Source: Pseudomonas aegrilactucae (lineage in GTDB: Bacteria; Pseudomonadota; Gammaproteobacteria; Pseudomonadales; Pseudomonadaceae). From it: 64,000 nt of DNA. Where the stretch lies: the NCBI RefSeq assembly GCF_019168305.1, contig NZ_JAHTBI010000036.1, positions 51,518 through 115,517 of the forward strand, read 5' to 3'. The notes beneath the pieces were generated by a model. It saw nothing but the letters and a program-made list of their open reading frames with translations. It was not told the DNA's origin and ran no database searches. A program made the translations under genes and the position numbers. Shown here piece by piece: positions 9,210 to 17,914 of this stretch (the first letter of the stretch is position 1; every line of letters begins with the position of its first letter).

Positions 9210-9929
9210 TCAGGGGCGCATCAACGGTTCGATGCCAATCCAGGATTTTTTCGGGTGATGGCACAGCGTCAGCGGCGCCACAGTAACCGACTGGCCTTCG
9301 ATTTCCAACGTGCCCAGGTTGATCGTCCAGCGGCTGTCAGCATTGAAGTCAGGGGTGTTGAACGCGACGTAGACCGAGCCATAGCGGCTGTTGTTGGTGA
9401 TCTTGGGGATACGCCGGTGGACCTCGTCGCTGTTGATGTCGAAGGGTGAAGGGCGCACGTACGCCGGGCCGGAGAGCGGGACGTCATTGTTGAGGGCGCC
9501 CAGGTAGACATCCGGTCGAGCCGCCAGGCGCGTGCCGTTTTCGAAGGTGAGGTAGGCGGTACGGCTGTCATACAGCATCGGCACCGGTGGTTCACCCGAA
9601 CGCCCAGGCTTGAGCGGTTGCTGGCGGTCTTTGTTGAAGCCGATCAGTTGGACATAAAATTCGCGGTCTGGCGCGTCATGCGCGCTGAAATGGCCCTGCA
9701 CATAGGGGCGCTCACCCCAGGTCAGCGCATGGTCGTACAGGTAGGCGTACAGGTAGAAGGTCTTGATGCCGTGTGCCGTCGGCACCTCCAGTACCTGGCG
9801 TTGCTGGCACAGGTCGGCGTAGGCCGGGCGTTCGCGCGGGTAGGGCACGCAGGCGCCGAGCAGGGCACACAGCGTCAGCGCAATGGGCAGGCCGTTGAGG
9901 GGGCGGCGTAGTGGCAGCATGACGGGCAT
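9210..9929 (-). CDS. Putative lipoprotein of unknown function
   Basis: The product starts MPVMLPLRRPLNGLPIALTL and has a signal peptide ending in the lipobox LLGAC, so it should be lipidated and exported. The rest (about 215 residues) is beta-rich with no catalytic motif I recognise. Starts at 9929 and 9920 are both served by the GAAGGAAAGG upstream sequence; I give 9929. It is 39 bases upstream of the cNMP/CBS gene on the same strand and may share its transcript. Confidence 0.7.
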   Translation of the reverse strand: MPVMLPLRRPLNGLPIALTLCALLGACVPYPRERPAYADLCQQRQVLEVPTAHGIKTFYLYAYLYDHALTWGERPYVQGHFSAHDAPDREFYVQLIGFNKDRQQPLKPGRSGEPPVPMLYDSRTAYLTFENGTRLAARPDVYLGALNNDVPLSGPAYVRPSPFDINSDEVHRRIPKITNNSRYGSVYVAFNTPDFNADSRWTINLGTLEIEGQSVTVAPLTLCHHPKKSWIGIEPLMRP

Positions 9930-10029
9930 CCTTTCCTTCAATGTGTGCAATCGGTATCTAAGCACAGACCCGACCGAGGCCGCACGTTTGTGCGCCGCGC
10001 TTGCTCACGACGAAGCAATCCCCCTAAAA

Positions 10030-10044
10030 TGATAATACTTCCCA
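10030..10044 (+). promoter_or_regulatory. Putative Fur box upstream of FecI-like sigma gene 1
   Basis: TGATAATACTTCCCA matches 11 of 14 positions of the 7-1-7 Fur motif TGATAATnATTATCA, with a perfect left half. It lies 22 bases before the sigma-factor ATG, as expected for iron repression of a FecI-type gene. Confidence 0.6.
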
Positions 10045-10066
10045 TTCATGTCGATGAGCTTACGCC

Positions 10067-10597
10067 ATGTCGAGCCACGATCCTGTACTGCACGAGCAGG
10101 TCAGCAGAATCTACCAGGAGCAGCACCGCTGGTTGCGCAGCTGGTTGCGCCCGCGGGTGGACTGCCAGCACCTGGCCGCCGACCTGGTGCAGGACGTGTT
10201 CGTGCGCATCCTCGGTACCCAGGATGCGTCGAGCAAGCTGCGCTCGGTGCGCGAGCCGCGTGGCTACCTGGCGACCATTGCGCGGCGCATGATGATCGAT
10301 CACTTTCGGCGCCAACGTCTGGAACGTGCCTGGCTCAAGGCGTTGGCCGAGCGCCCGGAAGCCGAGGACATTTCTCCCGAGACGCGCCTGATGCTGCTCG
10401 ACACCCTGTGCGAGCTGGATGCGATGCTGGGCGCGCTGGGCGAGAACGTGCGCAAGGCGTTCCTGCTCTCGCAACTGGACGGCATGACGTACAAGGCGAT
10501 TGCCCAGGCACTCGGGATCTCGCTGATGAGCGTCAACCGTTATATCGCCAAGGCTGTGCAGCACTGCATGGTCTACAGCCTGCAGCACGAGCTCTGA
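10067..10597 (+). CDS. FecI-like iron-starvation ECF sigma factor (module 1)
   Basis: The 176-residue ECF sigma factor has region 2 (LAADLVQDVFVRIL, then the RGYLATIARRMMIDHFRR segment that melts the -10) and region 4 (AFLLSQLDGMTYKAIAQALGISLMSVNRYI). Such factors are held inactive by the FecR-like protein until the outer-membrane receptor binds its ferric siderophore, then transcribe the receptor gene. It heads a sigma-FecR-receptor module and has a Fur box just upstream. By eye it is roughly two-thirds identical, without gaps, to the sigma factor at 17379-17909. Confidence 0.93.
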   Translation: MSSHDPVLHEQVSRIYQEQHRWLRSWLRPRVDCQHLAADLVQDVFVRILGTQDASSKLRSVREPRGYLATIARRMMIDHFRRQRLERAWLKALAERPEAEDISPETRLMLLDTLCELDAMLGALGENVRKAFLLSQLDGMTYKAIAQALGISLMSVNRYIAKAVQHCMVYSLQHEL

Positions 10598-10598
10598 C

Positions 10599-11558
10599 AT
10601 GGCCAGCCTGACTGCCGAGCAACTGGCCGCACTGGAGCAGGCGGCACACTGGTACACGCGGCTCAACGACACAGACGCCACTGCCCATGACCGCGAGGCC
10701 TGGCAAGCCTGGCTCGGTGCTGCGCCCACGCATGCCTGGGCCTGGCAGCAGGCCGAACGCCTGCAGCAACGCCTGCACCGGTTACCGGGCGCGTTGGCCG
10801 AACGCACCCTGGGCCTGGCTGGTGAGGAACGTCGCGCCAAGCGGCGCAGCGTGCTCAAGGGCCTGGCGCTGTTGCTGGGTAGCGGCACGCTGGGCTGGGG
10901 GGGTTACCGTGAGGCGAAGCAGGGGCCGTGGTTTGCCGATTACCGCAGTGCAGTGGGCGAGCGTCTGCCGGTGACCCTGGCCGATGGCAGCCAGTTGCTG
11001 CTCAACACCGACACGGCCGTGGATGTGATCTTCGATGCGGGGCAGCGCCGCGTGCTGCTCAGGCAGGGCGAGGTGATGGTGACCACGGCGGCGGACCCGC
11101 AGCGCAGGCCGTTCAGCGTGCACACCACGCAGGGCACTGTGCGCGCACTGGGTACGCGGTTTTCGGTGCGCGACGCAGGCGCCTGGGCCCAGGTCGCGGT
11201 GTTCGAACATGCGGTACAGATCACACCCGAGCACGGCTCGGCGCAGCGGGTCGAGGCCGGGCAGGGTTGTCGCTTCGATCGCCAGCAGTTGCAGGCGCCG
11301 CAGGCCCTGGACTACGCCAGCGGTGCGTGGAGCCGTGGCCTGCTGATCGCCAACGACCAGCGCCTGGATGATTTTGTCGCCGAGCTGGGGCGCTACCGCC
11401 AAGGCTGGTTGCGTTGCGATCCGGCGGTGGGGCACCTGCGTATCAGCGGTACCTTCGCGCTCGGCGACAGCGAGCAGATCCTGCAGGCGCTGGTGGACGC
11501 CTTGCCGATTCGGGCGCAGCGGCGTACACGGTTCTGGGTGACCCTGACTGCGGCATAG
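10599..11558 (+). CDS. FecR-like sigma-factor regulator (module 1)
   Basis: The 319-residue inner-membrane regulator carries an N-terminal cytoplasmic domain (EQAAHWYTRLND, about 12-50) that binds the sigma factor. One hydrophobic segment (about 88-103, LKGLALLLGSGTLGWGGY) follows, then a periplasmic FecR domain (LADGSQLLLNTDTAVDV; VRALGTRFSV) that contacts the receptor's signalling domain. It starts one base after the sigma-factor stop, so translation is coupled. It may act as anti-sigma factor, activator or both; FecR proteins vary. Confidence 0.92.
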   Translation: MASLTAEQLAALEQAAHWYTRLNDTDATAHDREAWQAWLGAAPTHAWAWQQAERLQQRLHRLPGALAERTLGLAGEERRAKRRSVLKGLALLLGSGTLGWGGYREAKQGPWFADYRSAVGERLPVTLADGSQLLLNTDTAVDVIFDAGQRRVLLRQGEVMVTTAADPQRRPFSVHTTQGTVRALGTRFSVRDAGAWAQVAVFEHAVQITPEHGSAQRVEAGQGCRFDRQQLQAPQALDYASGAWSRGLLIANDQRLDDFVAELGRYRQGWLRCDPAVGHLRISGTFALGDSEQILQALVDALPIRAQRRTRFWVTLTAA

Positions 11559-11594
11559 TGCTATTGCGAAAAATAATCGACAGCAGCTGGTATT

Positions 11595-11615
11595 TATTCC
11601 CGATCTCGTTCGACT
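11595..11615 (+). promoter_or_regulatory. Putative FecI-dependent promoter of receptor 1
   Basis: This stretch shares TATTC at its start and TCGTTCGACT at its end, with identical spacing, with 18915-18935 in front of receptor 2. The 5' leaders that follow are also related (GGCCTG, then GCAACCAGA or GCCAACCAGA, before the ATG). Because the downstream genes differ, the conserved block is probably the ECF promoter recognised by the linked sigma factors. Confidence 0.5.
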
Positions 11616-11666
11616 CATGGGAAGTGGCCTATCTGTGCGGCCTGGCAACCAGACGAGAACGACATC

Positions 11667-14099
11667 ATGACGTACCACCTTTTGCCCCGACCCAGCCCCT
11701 TGTGCGCGATGCTGGGTAGAACCTTGCTGTGCTCGGCGTTGATACTGCCGGCGCTGTTGCCCGCCAGCGTCAACGCCGAGCCTGCAGTCACGCAGCGCTT
11801 TGACCTGGCCCCGGATGACCTGGGCAGGGCGCTCACGCGCTTTGCTGCCGAAGCCGGGGTGGTGCTGTCATTCGATGCCAGCCTTACCCGCGGCCGCCAA
11901 AGCGCCGGGCTGCACGGCCACTACGCTGTGGCGGCCGGCCTGAGCCAACTGTTGCAGGGCAGCGGCCTGCACGCCGTGCGAGACGGCAGCGGGCGCTATC
12001 AGCTGGTGCCGGTCAGCGCGGCCGCTGGCGCGGTGGCGCTAGGCGCCACCACCGTCAATGCCGAGCACCTGGGTGCCAGCACCGAAGACACCGGTTCCTA
12101 CACCACGGGTACCATGCCGAGCGCCACCAAGCTGGCCCTGACGGCGCGTCAGACCCCCCAGTCGGTCTCGGTGATTACCCGCCAGCGCATGGACGACCGG
12201 GGCATGCAGACCTTGCACGATGTGGTCAAGGACACCCCGGGCCTGACCCTGGCCAACGACGGTCCGGAACGGCCGACCTATTACGCCCGTGGCTTCACGG
12301 TCGACAACATTCTGTATGACGGCCTGCCCACCACCGTGTCGAGCTACACCGCCCGCGACACCATTGCCGCTGCAGACACCGCGATGCTCGACCACGTCGA
12401 AGTGGTGCGCGGTGCCACTGGCCTGATGACAGGCTCCGGCAGCCCGTCGGCCGCGATCAACCTGGTGCGCAAGCGCCCTACGCGCGATCCCCAGGCCAGC
12501 ATCAGCCTGGGCGCCGGCAGCTGGAACAACTACCGTGGCGAGCTGGATGCCTCCAGCGCCCTCAACGACAGTGGCAGTGTGCGCGGGCGGGTGGTCAGCA
12601 GCTATCAGGTCAAGGACAGCTTCCAGGACGTGGTCAACAAGGAGCACAGCCTGTTCTACGCGATCACCGAAGCCGACCTGAGCGATTCGACCACCCTGAC
12701 CCTGGGCGCGTCCAACCAGAACCTGAACAACAACACCGCCTGGGGCGGCGTGCCCACGGGGGCGGACGGGCGCGACCTCAAGTTGTCGCGTTCGACCTAC
12801 CTGGGCAACGACTGGGGCCGCTGGGACCAGGACAACAACACGCTGTTCACCGAGCTGGAGCAGCGTTTCGACAACGACTGGAAGCTGCGCCTGGCCGCTA
12901 CCAAGCGCTGGTCGAAGCTGGACCTGTTCGCCTCCTATGCCAGCGCCGGCATGGGCGATACGTTCAATCAGATGACCGGCAAGTTCCGTTACGAAAACGA
13001 CCAGACCAGCTACGACCTGTATGCCAGCGGGCCGTTCCAGTTGCTTGAGCGCGAGCATGAACTGGTGGTCGGGGCCAGCAATCGTCGCGAGACGTTCGAG
13101 GGCTATGGCACCACGGTGCTGACGGCGTCGGCGATCGACATCCACAACTGGAACCCGCACATCACGCCCAAGCCTGCGGTCGACATGGGCGCCTGGCAGC
13201 AGCAGAGCGAGACCGAACAGACCGGTGCCTACCTGACCGGGCGTTTCAGCCTGGCAGACCCGCTGCACCTGATCCTGGGTGGGCGTCTGGACTGGTATGA
13301 CTACCAGATCGAAAGCAAGGGCAGCCCCAGGCAGACCGACAAGGTTACCCGTAATGTCACGCGTTATGCCGGCCTGGTCTACGACCTGAATGACACCTAT
13401 TCGGTGTACGTCAGCTACACCGATATTTTCAGCCCGCAGGGCGTGGTCGATACCCGCAACGCCCCGATCAAGCCGATCACGGGCAAGAACTACGAGGCTG
13501 GGATCAAGGGCGAGTTTTTCGACGGTGCGCTCAATGCCAGTGCGGCGGTGTATCGCATCGACCAGCAGAATCGTGCCTCGATCACCACGGTCGGCTGCCA
13601 GGCACCGGCGGGTGTATCGTGCTACGTGGCGTCCGGCGAGGTACGCAGCGAAGGGCTGGAGCTGGAGGTCAATGGTGCACTGACGCCCAACTGGCAGTTG
13701 GCAGCGGGCTACACCTACAACGCGGCCAAGTACCGCAAGGATGCGATCGCGAGCAATGAGGGACGGTTGTTCAACAGCGACCTGCCGCGGCACCTGTTCA
13801 AGCTCAACACCACCTATACCTTGCCAGGTGCCCTGCAGCGCTGGCGCGTGGGGGGCGGCCTGACCAGCCAGAACACCACCTTCAACCAGGGCGAGGGCTA
13901 TCGCATCGAGCAGGAAGGCTACACGCTGGTCGACCTGATGGTCGGGCACCGGCTGACCGAGAACATCGACCTGCGCCTGAACGTCAACAACGTGTTCGAC
14001 AAGAAGTACTACCAGACCATCAACAGCAACACTTGGAACGCGTTCAACGTGTACGGCGAGCCACGCAACTTCATGCTGTCGGCCAAGTACACGTTCTGA
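11667..14099 (+). CDS. TonB-dependent siderophore receptor with signalling (STN) domain (module 1)
   Basis: The 810-residue outer-membrane receptor has a signal peptide (about 1-37, ending SVNAEP) and an STN signalling domain at about 45-110 (FDLAPDDLGRALTRFAAEAG) that contacts FecR in the periplasm. A plug from about 150 (ARQTPQSVSVITRQRMDD; VEVVRGATGLMTGSGSPSAA) and a 22-strand-type barrel follow, ending in the aromatic terminus KYTF. It imports a ferric siderophore using TonB energy and signals its presence to the FecI-like factor. The layout is that of FpvA/FoxA-type receptors. The ligand cannot be assigned, and no siderophore synthesis genes are present. Confidence 0.93.
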   Translation: MTYHLLPRPSPLCAMLGRTLLCSALILPALLPASVNAEPAVTQRFDLAPDDLGRALTRFAAEAGVVLSFDASLTRGRQSAGLHGHYAVAAGLSQLLQGSGLHAVRDGSGRYQLVPVSAAAGAVALGATTVNAEHLGASTEDTGSYTTGTMPSATKLALTARQTPQSVSVITRQRMDDRGMQTLHDVVKDTPGLTLANDGPERPTYYARGFTVDNILYDGLPTTVSSYTARDTIAAADTAMLDHVEVVRGATGLMTGSGSPSAAINLVRKRPTRDPQASISLGAGSWNNYRGELDASSALNDSGSVRGRVVSSYQVKDSFQDVVNKEHSLFYAITEADLSDSTTLTLGASNQNLNNNTAWGGVPTGADGRDLKLSRSTYLGNDWGRWDQDNNTLFTELEQRFDNDWKLRLAATKRWSKLDLFASYASAGMGDTFNQMTGKFRYENDQTSYDLYASGPFQLLEREHELVVGASNRRETFEGYGTTVLTASAIDIHNWNPHITPKPAVDMGAWQQQSETEQTGAYLTGRFSLADPLHLILGGRLDWYDYQIESKGSPRQTDKVTRNVTRYAGLVYDLNDTYSVYVSYTDIFSPQGVVDTRNAPIKPITGKNYEAGIKGEFFDGALNASAAVYRIDQQNRASITTVGCQAPAGVSCYVASGEVRSEGLELEVNGALTPNWQLAAGYTYNAAKYRKDAIASNEGRLFNSDLPRHLFKLNTTYTLPGALQRWRVGGGLTSQNTTFNQGEGYRIEQEGYTLVDLMVGHRLTENIDLRLNVNNVFDKKYYQTINSNTWNAFNVYGEPRNFMLSAKYTF

Positions 14100-14229
14100 G
14101 CCCGTGCCCTGTGGGCGCAATCAGGCGCCGAGAATCAGCTTCCGGCGCCAGTAAAATCGGTGTGCGCGGTGTATCTGATGCACCGCAGCACCTGCACTGC
14201 GCAGAGGAGTGCTCAGCCTCGGCAAGCGA

Positions 14230-15015
14230 CTAGAACGCCAGCTTGTACCCGATCAGCAGCAACATCGCCGCCAGGCAAGGGCGCAGCACGTTGTCGGAAA
14301 TGCGCCCGGTCAGGTGGCTGCCGATGTAGATGCCCGGCAACGACCCCAGCAGCAGGTAGCCCAGCAGCGACCAGTCCATGTTGCCCATGCTGGCATGGCC
14401 CAGGCCGGCCACCAGGGTCAGCGGCACGGCGTGCGCAATCTCGGTGCCCACCAGGCGGCGGGTGACCAGGTACGGGTACAGCAGAAACAGCGCCACGGTG
14501 CCCAGTGCACCGGCACCGATGGAGGTCAGCGATACCATCACCCCCAGCACCACGCCCGTCACGACCGTGAGGACGCTCAAGGTGCGATCGCTCAGGTGAT
14601 AGTGATCACCGGCATGCTTGCTGGCGAAGGCCTGCAACCGCGATTTGAACAGGATCGCCAGGGCCGTGAGGATCAGCACCACCGCCAGGCCCTGCTTGAT
14701 CACGCCATTGAGCGCCTGGGTGTCGGTGTGCAAGGTGCTGAGGAACCACAAGGTCAGTGCTGCCGCCGGCACGCTGCCAAGCGCCAGTTGCCCGGTGATC
14801 TTCCAGTCGATGTTCTTTTGCTTGCTGTGCACCCAGACACCACTGGCCTTGGTGATCGCCGCATACAGCAGGTCAGTGCCCACGGCAGTCGCCGGGCTGA
14901 TGCCGAACCAGAGCAGGATCGGGGTCATCAACGAGCCACCGCCCACGCCGGTCATGCCGACGATGAAACCCACGATCAGGCCTGCGATGGTGAAACCAAA
15001 AGAACCTACATCCAT
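14230..15015 (-). CDS. TauE/SafE-family sulfite/organosulfonate exporter
   Basis: The 261-residue membrane protein has about eight hydrophobic segments and the duplicated family motif: GFIVGMTGVGGGSLMTPILL near the N-terminus and SLTSIGAGALGTVAL in the second half. Members export sulfite or sulfonates or move related anions. It is convergent with receptor 1. The AT-rich upstream region at about 15070-15118 suits an activator-dependent sulfur-starvation promoter, but the substrate is inferred from the family only. Confidence 0.88.
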   Translation of the reverse strand: MDVGSFGFTIAGLIVGFIVGMTGVGGGSLMTPILLWFGISPATAVGTDLLYAAITKASGVWVHSKQKNIDWKITGQLALGSVPAAALTLWFLSTLHTDTQALNGVIKQGLAVVLILTALAILFKSRLQAFASKHAGDHYHLSDRTLSVLTVVTGVVLGVMVSLTSIGAGALGTVALFLLYPYLVTRRLVGTEIAHAVPLTLVAGLGHASMGNMDWSLLGYLLLGSLPGIYIGSHLTGRISDNVLRPCLAAMLLLIGYKLAF

Positions 15016-15069
15016 AATTACCTAAACACCCAGCGAGCCCGTGATCGGATGGCAGCCAGCATAAAGGTT

Positions 15070-15118
15070 TTTTTATAGCCAAATAGACTTGTTCGTTATT
15101 AGTTTATAACCATAACGC
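15070..15118 (-). promoter_or_regulatory. AT-rich promoter region of the TauE/SafE gene, possibly CysB-controlled
   Basis: Read leftward, this AT-rich stretch holds TTATAAACTAATAACGAAC followed by a -10-like CTATAAAA with no good -35. That layout fits an activator-dependent promoter. CysB is a guess based on the sulfur-related gene and the AT-rich half-sites. Confidence 0.25.
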
Positions 15119-15173
15119 AGGCTTTCGCGGCAGCCACCGACCGCTTGCGCGGTCGATGACAAGGGGGGCGGGG

Positions 15174-17054
15174 TCAGATCTTGAAGCTGTCGACCAGTTG
15201 CTTGAGGCGGCCGGCCTGACGCGACAGGTCGTCGCAGTGCTTGAGCGTGTCGTTGAGGTTGGTCACGCCTTGCTGGTTGAGCACGTTGATCTGGGTGATG
15301 TCCAGGTTCAGGCTCTCGACCACGGCGGTCTGCTCTTCGGTCGCGGCGGCCACCGACTGGTTCATGCCGTCGATCTCGCCGATGCGCTGGGTCACGCTGG
15401 TCAGGCGCTCACCGGCCTGGTTGGCCACGTGCACGCTCTGTTCGCTGGAGACCTGGCTGGCGTTCATGTTGTGCACCGCCTCGCGCGAGCCGACCTGCAG
15501 CGTGGTGATCATCTTGTGAATCTCTTCTGCCGATTCCTGGGTGCGGTGGGCCAGGTTGCGCACCTCGTCGGCCACCACGGCAAAGCCGCGCCCGGCTTCA
15601 CCGGCACGGGCGGCTTCGATCGCGGCGTTGAGCGCCAGCAGGTTGGTCTGCTGGGAGATGCCCTTGATCACGTCGAGGATCTGCCCGATGTCGTCGGTGC
15701 TGGCGTTGAGTGTTTCGATCTGCTGGCACGATTCGCTGATCTTCTGCGACAGGGCGGTCATCGCGCTGATGGTTTCCTGCACCACCTGGCGGCCGTCATT
15801 GGCCTGGTCGCTGGCGCCGCTGGCATGCTGCGAGGCATCGGCGGCGTTGCGCGCGATTTCCTGGGTGGCAGCGCCCAGTTCGTTGATCGCGGCGGCCACG
15901 CTGTTGGTGCGCAGGCTCTGCTCCTCGGAGCCGATGATCGACGCATTGGAGGCGCTCATCACGCGCTCCGACAGGTCGTGCACCTGGCGTGTGGCCGAGG
16001 CCACTTCCGAGATCGAGGCATGGATACGCTCGACGAACTGGTTGAAGGCACCGGCCAGTTCACCGAATTCGTCCTTGTTCTCCACGGTCAGGCGGCGGGT
16101 CAGGTCGCCTTCGCCCTGGGCGATGTCCTGCATGGCGCGGCCCATGGTGGTCAACGGACGCATCAGCACCGGAATCAACAGGCTCAGCAGGCCGGCGATG
16201 GCGGCCACGGCAATCAGCATGGCAATGATCGCCGAGGTACGGAACTGGCTGAGTGCGGCGTAGGCCTTGTTCTTGTCGATGGACAGGCCGATGTACCAGT
16301 TGGCAGACGGCAGGCCGCTGACCGGGGCGAACGAGATGATCCGCTCCTGGCCGTTGAGGGTCATGTCATGCACGCCTGCGGCCACTTCCAGGTTGCTGCC
16401 CGGATAGATGTCCTTGAGGTTCTTCATCACCTGGTCCTTTTCGGGACTGACGATCATCTGCCCGCTGCGGTCGACCAGGAACGCATGGCCGATGCCGCCG
16501 AAGTCCACGGCATTGATGATCTCCACCAGGGTGGCCAGGCTCAGGTCGCCACCGACCACACCGAGCAGCTCGCCCTTGCTTTTGACCGGCATCGCGATGG
16601 TCACCACCAGGCCGCCGACGGCCGCCATGTAGGGCGGGGTGAGCATGGGCTGGCCGGCGGCGACGGCGGCGGTGTACCACGGGCGCTGGCGCGGGTCGTA
16701 GCCGTCGGGCATTTTTGTGTCCGGGCGCTGGGTGAACACACCATTGGCCTGGCCGACGTAGGTGAACTGGAAGTTGGAGGTGAATGCGGGCTGGTCGACC
16801 AGGCCCGGGAAGTCGGCTTGCGCGCCCTGGTGGGCGACGTTCTGCGCGAGGTTCTCCAGCACCAGGATGCGCCCGCTCATCCAGTTCTGCACGCTGCTGG
16901 CGGTAAGCGCGCCAGCCTGGTTCACCGACGACTCGATGTTCTGGCGAATGGTATTGCGTTGCAGGTAGTCGTTGTAGAGGGTGAACAGTGCAAATGCCAG
17001 AACCACTACCGCGCAGGCGCTCAGCAGGATCTTGTGGCGGAATTTCAGGTTCAT
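15174..17054 (-). CDS. Methyl-accepting chemotaxis protein with amino-acid-type dCache domain
   Basis: The 626-residue receptor has an N-terminal membrane helix (about 9-28) and a periplasmic dCache_1 domain to about 275. A second membrane helix (about 275-297), a HAMP domain (PLTTMGRAMQDIAQGEGDLT) and the cytoplasmic signalling helix with [19 protein letters not shown] follow. The ligand pocket shows Tyr119, Arg124, Trp126, Tyr127 and Asp170 (YDPRQRPWY and GVVGGDL), the pattern of amino-acid-sensing dCache domains such as PctA. It probably steers the cell toward amino acids or related amines. It is divergent from iron module 2. Confidence 0.93.
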   Translation of the reverse strand: MNLKFRHKILLSACAVVVLAFALFTLYNDYLQRNTIRQNIESSVNQAGALTASSVQNWMSGRILVLENLAQNVAHQGAQADFPGLVDQPAFTSNFQFTYVGQANGVFTQRPDTKMPDGYDPRQRPWYTAAVAAGQPMLTPPYMAAVGGLVVTIAMPVKSKGELLGVVGGDLSLATLVEIINAVDFGGIGHAFLVDRSGQMIVSPEKDQVMKNLKDIYPGSNLEVAAGVHDMTLNGQERIISFAPVSGLPSANWYIGLSIDKNKAYAALSQFRTSAIIAMLIAVAAIAGLLSLLIPVLMRPLTTMGRAMQDIAQGEGDLTRRLTVENKDEFGELAGAFNQFVERIHASISEVASATRQVHDLSERVMSASNASIIGSEEQSLRTNSVAAAINELGAATQEIARNAADASQHASGASDQANDGRQVVQETISAMTALSQKISESCQQIETLNASTDDIGQILDVIKGISQQTNLLALNAAIEAARAGEAGRGFAVVADEVRNLAHRTQESAEEIHKMITTLQVGSREAVHNMNASQVSSEQSVHVANQAGERLTSVTQRIGEIDGMNQSVAAATEEQTAVVESLNLDITQINVLNQQGVTNLNDTLKHCDDLSRQAGRLKQLVDSFKI

Positions 17055-17378
17055 GTTTCGAGACCTTTAGCCAGAAAGGAGAAGTGACGGCTTCACGAGT
17101 CGGGACCTTGTGGGTCTCACCATCGCGTAGAGCGCGCAACTGACCTTGTAGGTATCGGCTGTAGGGTCGAAATATTTATGCACCACATTGATGCAGTTCG
17201 TCGGAAAAAAAGGTCAGTTGGTGCACCCGTTCCTGGGCCGCGCGCTGCAGGGGCTGGTGTTCGGCTTGCCGACGTCGGCGTTGGTGCAGGCTGGCGCCTG
17301 AACAAGGCGAAGCTTTTGCTTCTGGCCTCACGTCCAGCATAGAATGATAGGAATTCTCATTCGTACCCCTGGTCGCCC
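17055..17378. other. Intergenic region between chemoreceptor and iron module 2, with a vestigial ORF
   Basis: This 324-base gap holds the chemoreceptor promoter region on the left and the Fur box of module 2 on the right. In between, an ATG at 17191 opens a 36-codon frame ending at 17301. Its product (LVHPFLGRALQGLVFGLPTS, then ALVQAGA) reads like the C-terminus of a larger protein. It has no ribosome binding site, so it is more likely a gene remnant than a peptide gene. Confidence 0.4.
17345..17359 (+). promoter_or_regulatory. Putative Fur box upstream of FecI-like sigma gene 2
   Basis: TGATAGGAATTCTCA is a good 7-1-7 Fur match inside a longer inverted repeat with GAATGA and TCATTC arms (17342-17362). 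It lies about 20 bases before the ATG of the second FecI-like sigma gene. Confidence 0.7.
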
Positions 17379-17909
17379 ATGTCCAAGCCCGATCCCGCTT
17401 TGCGCAAGCAGGTCAGCCGTATCTATCAGGACCATCACCGCTGGTTGCAGGGCTGGCTGCGTCCGCGTGTAGACTGCCGGCACCTGGCGGCGGACCTGGT
17501 GCAGGATGTGTTCGTGCGGGTACTCAGCGCGCCGGATGCCGGTAACCGGCTGGAAGCGGTGCGCGAACCGCGCGGTTACCTGGCCACCATCGCCCGGCGC
17601 CTGATGATCGACTATTTTCGCCGTGCACGCCTTGAGCGCGCCTGGCTGCAGGCCCTGGCCGAACAACCCGAGGCCTTCGAGATCTCGGAGCAGGAGCGCC
17701 TGATCCTGCTGCAGACCCTTTACGAAACGGACGCCATGCTCGCGGGCCTGGGGCGCAAGGTGCGCCGGGCATTCCTGCTGTCGCAGCTCGACGGCATGAC
17801 CTACAAGCTGATCGGCCTCGACCTCGGGGTCTCCGAGGTCACCGTGACCCGCTATATCGCCAAGGCCTTTCATCACTGTACGCTGTACAACCTGCAAGCC
17901 GAATCGTGA
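17379..17909 (+). CDS. FecI-like iron-starvation ECF sigma factor (module 2)
   Basis: The 176-residue ECF sigma factor is collinear with the module 1 sigma factor. Region 2 (LAADLVQDVFVRVL; ARRLMIDYFRR) is nearly the same. The recognition helix of region 4 differs (DLGVSEVTVTRYI against ALGISLMSVNRYI), which could give partly different promoter choice. It heads the second sigma-FecR-receptor set and has its own Fur box. It is held by the FecR-like protein encoded next and should drive the receptor at 18987. Confidence 0.93.
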   Translation: MSKPDPALRKQVSRIYQDHHRWLQGWLRPRVDCRHLAADLVQDVFVRVLSAPDAGNRLEAVREPRGYLATIARRLMIDYFRRARLERAWLQALAEQPEAFEISEQERLILLQTLYETDAMLAGLGRKVRRAFLLSQLDGMTYKLIGLDLGVSEVTVTRYIAKAFHHCTLYNLQAES

Positions 17910-17914
17910 ACCCC

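Noticed and set aside
12039..14120. 693-codon frame opposite receptor 1 (and a similar 697-codon frame opposite receptor 2 at 18951-21044)
   Set aside because: These are mirror frames of the receptor genes; the products are His/Gln/Val-rich and match no family.
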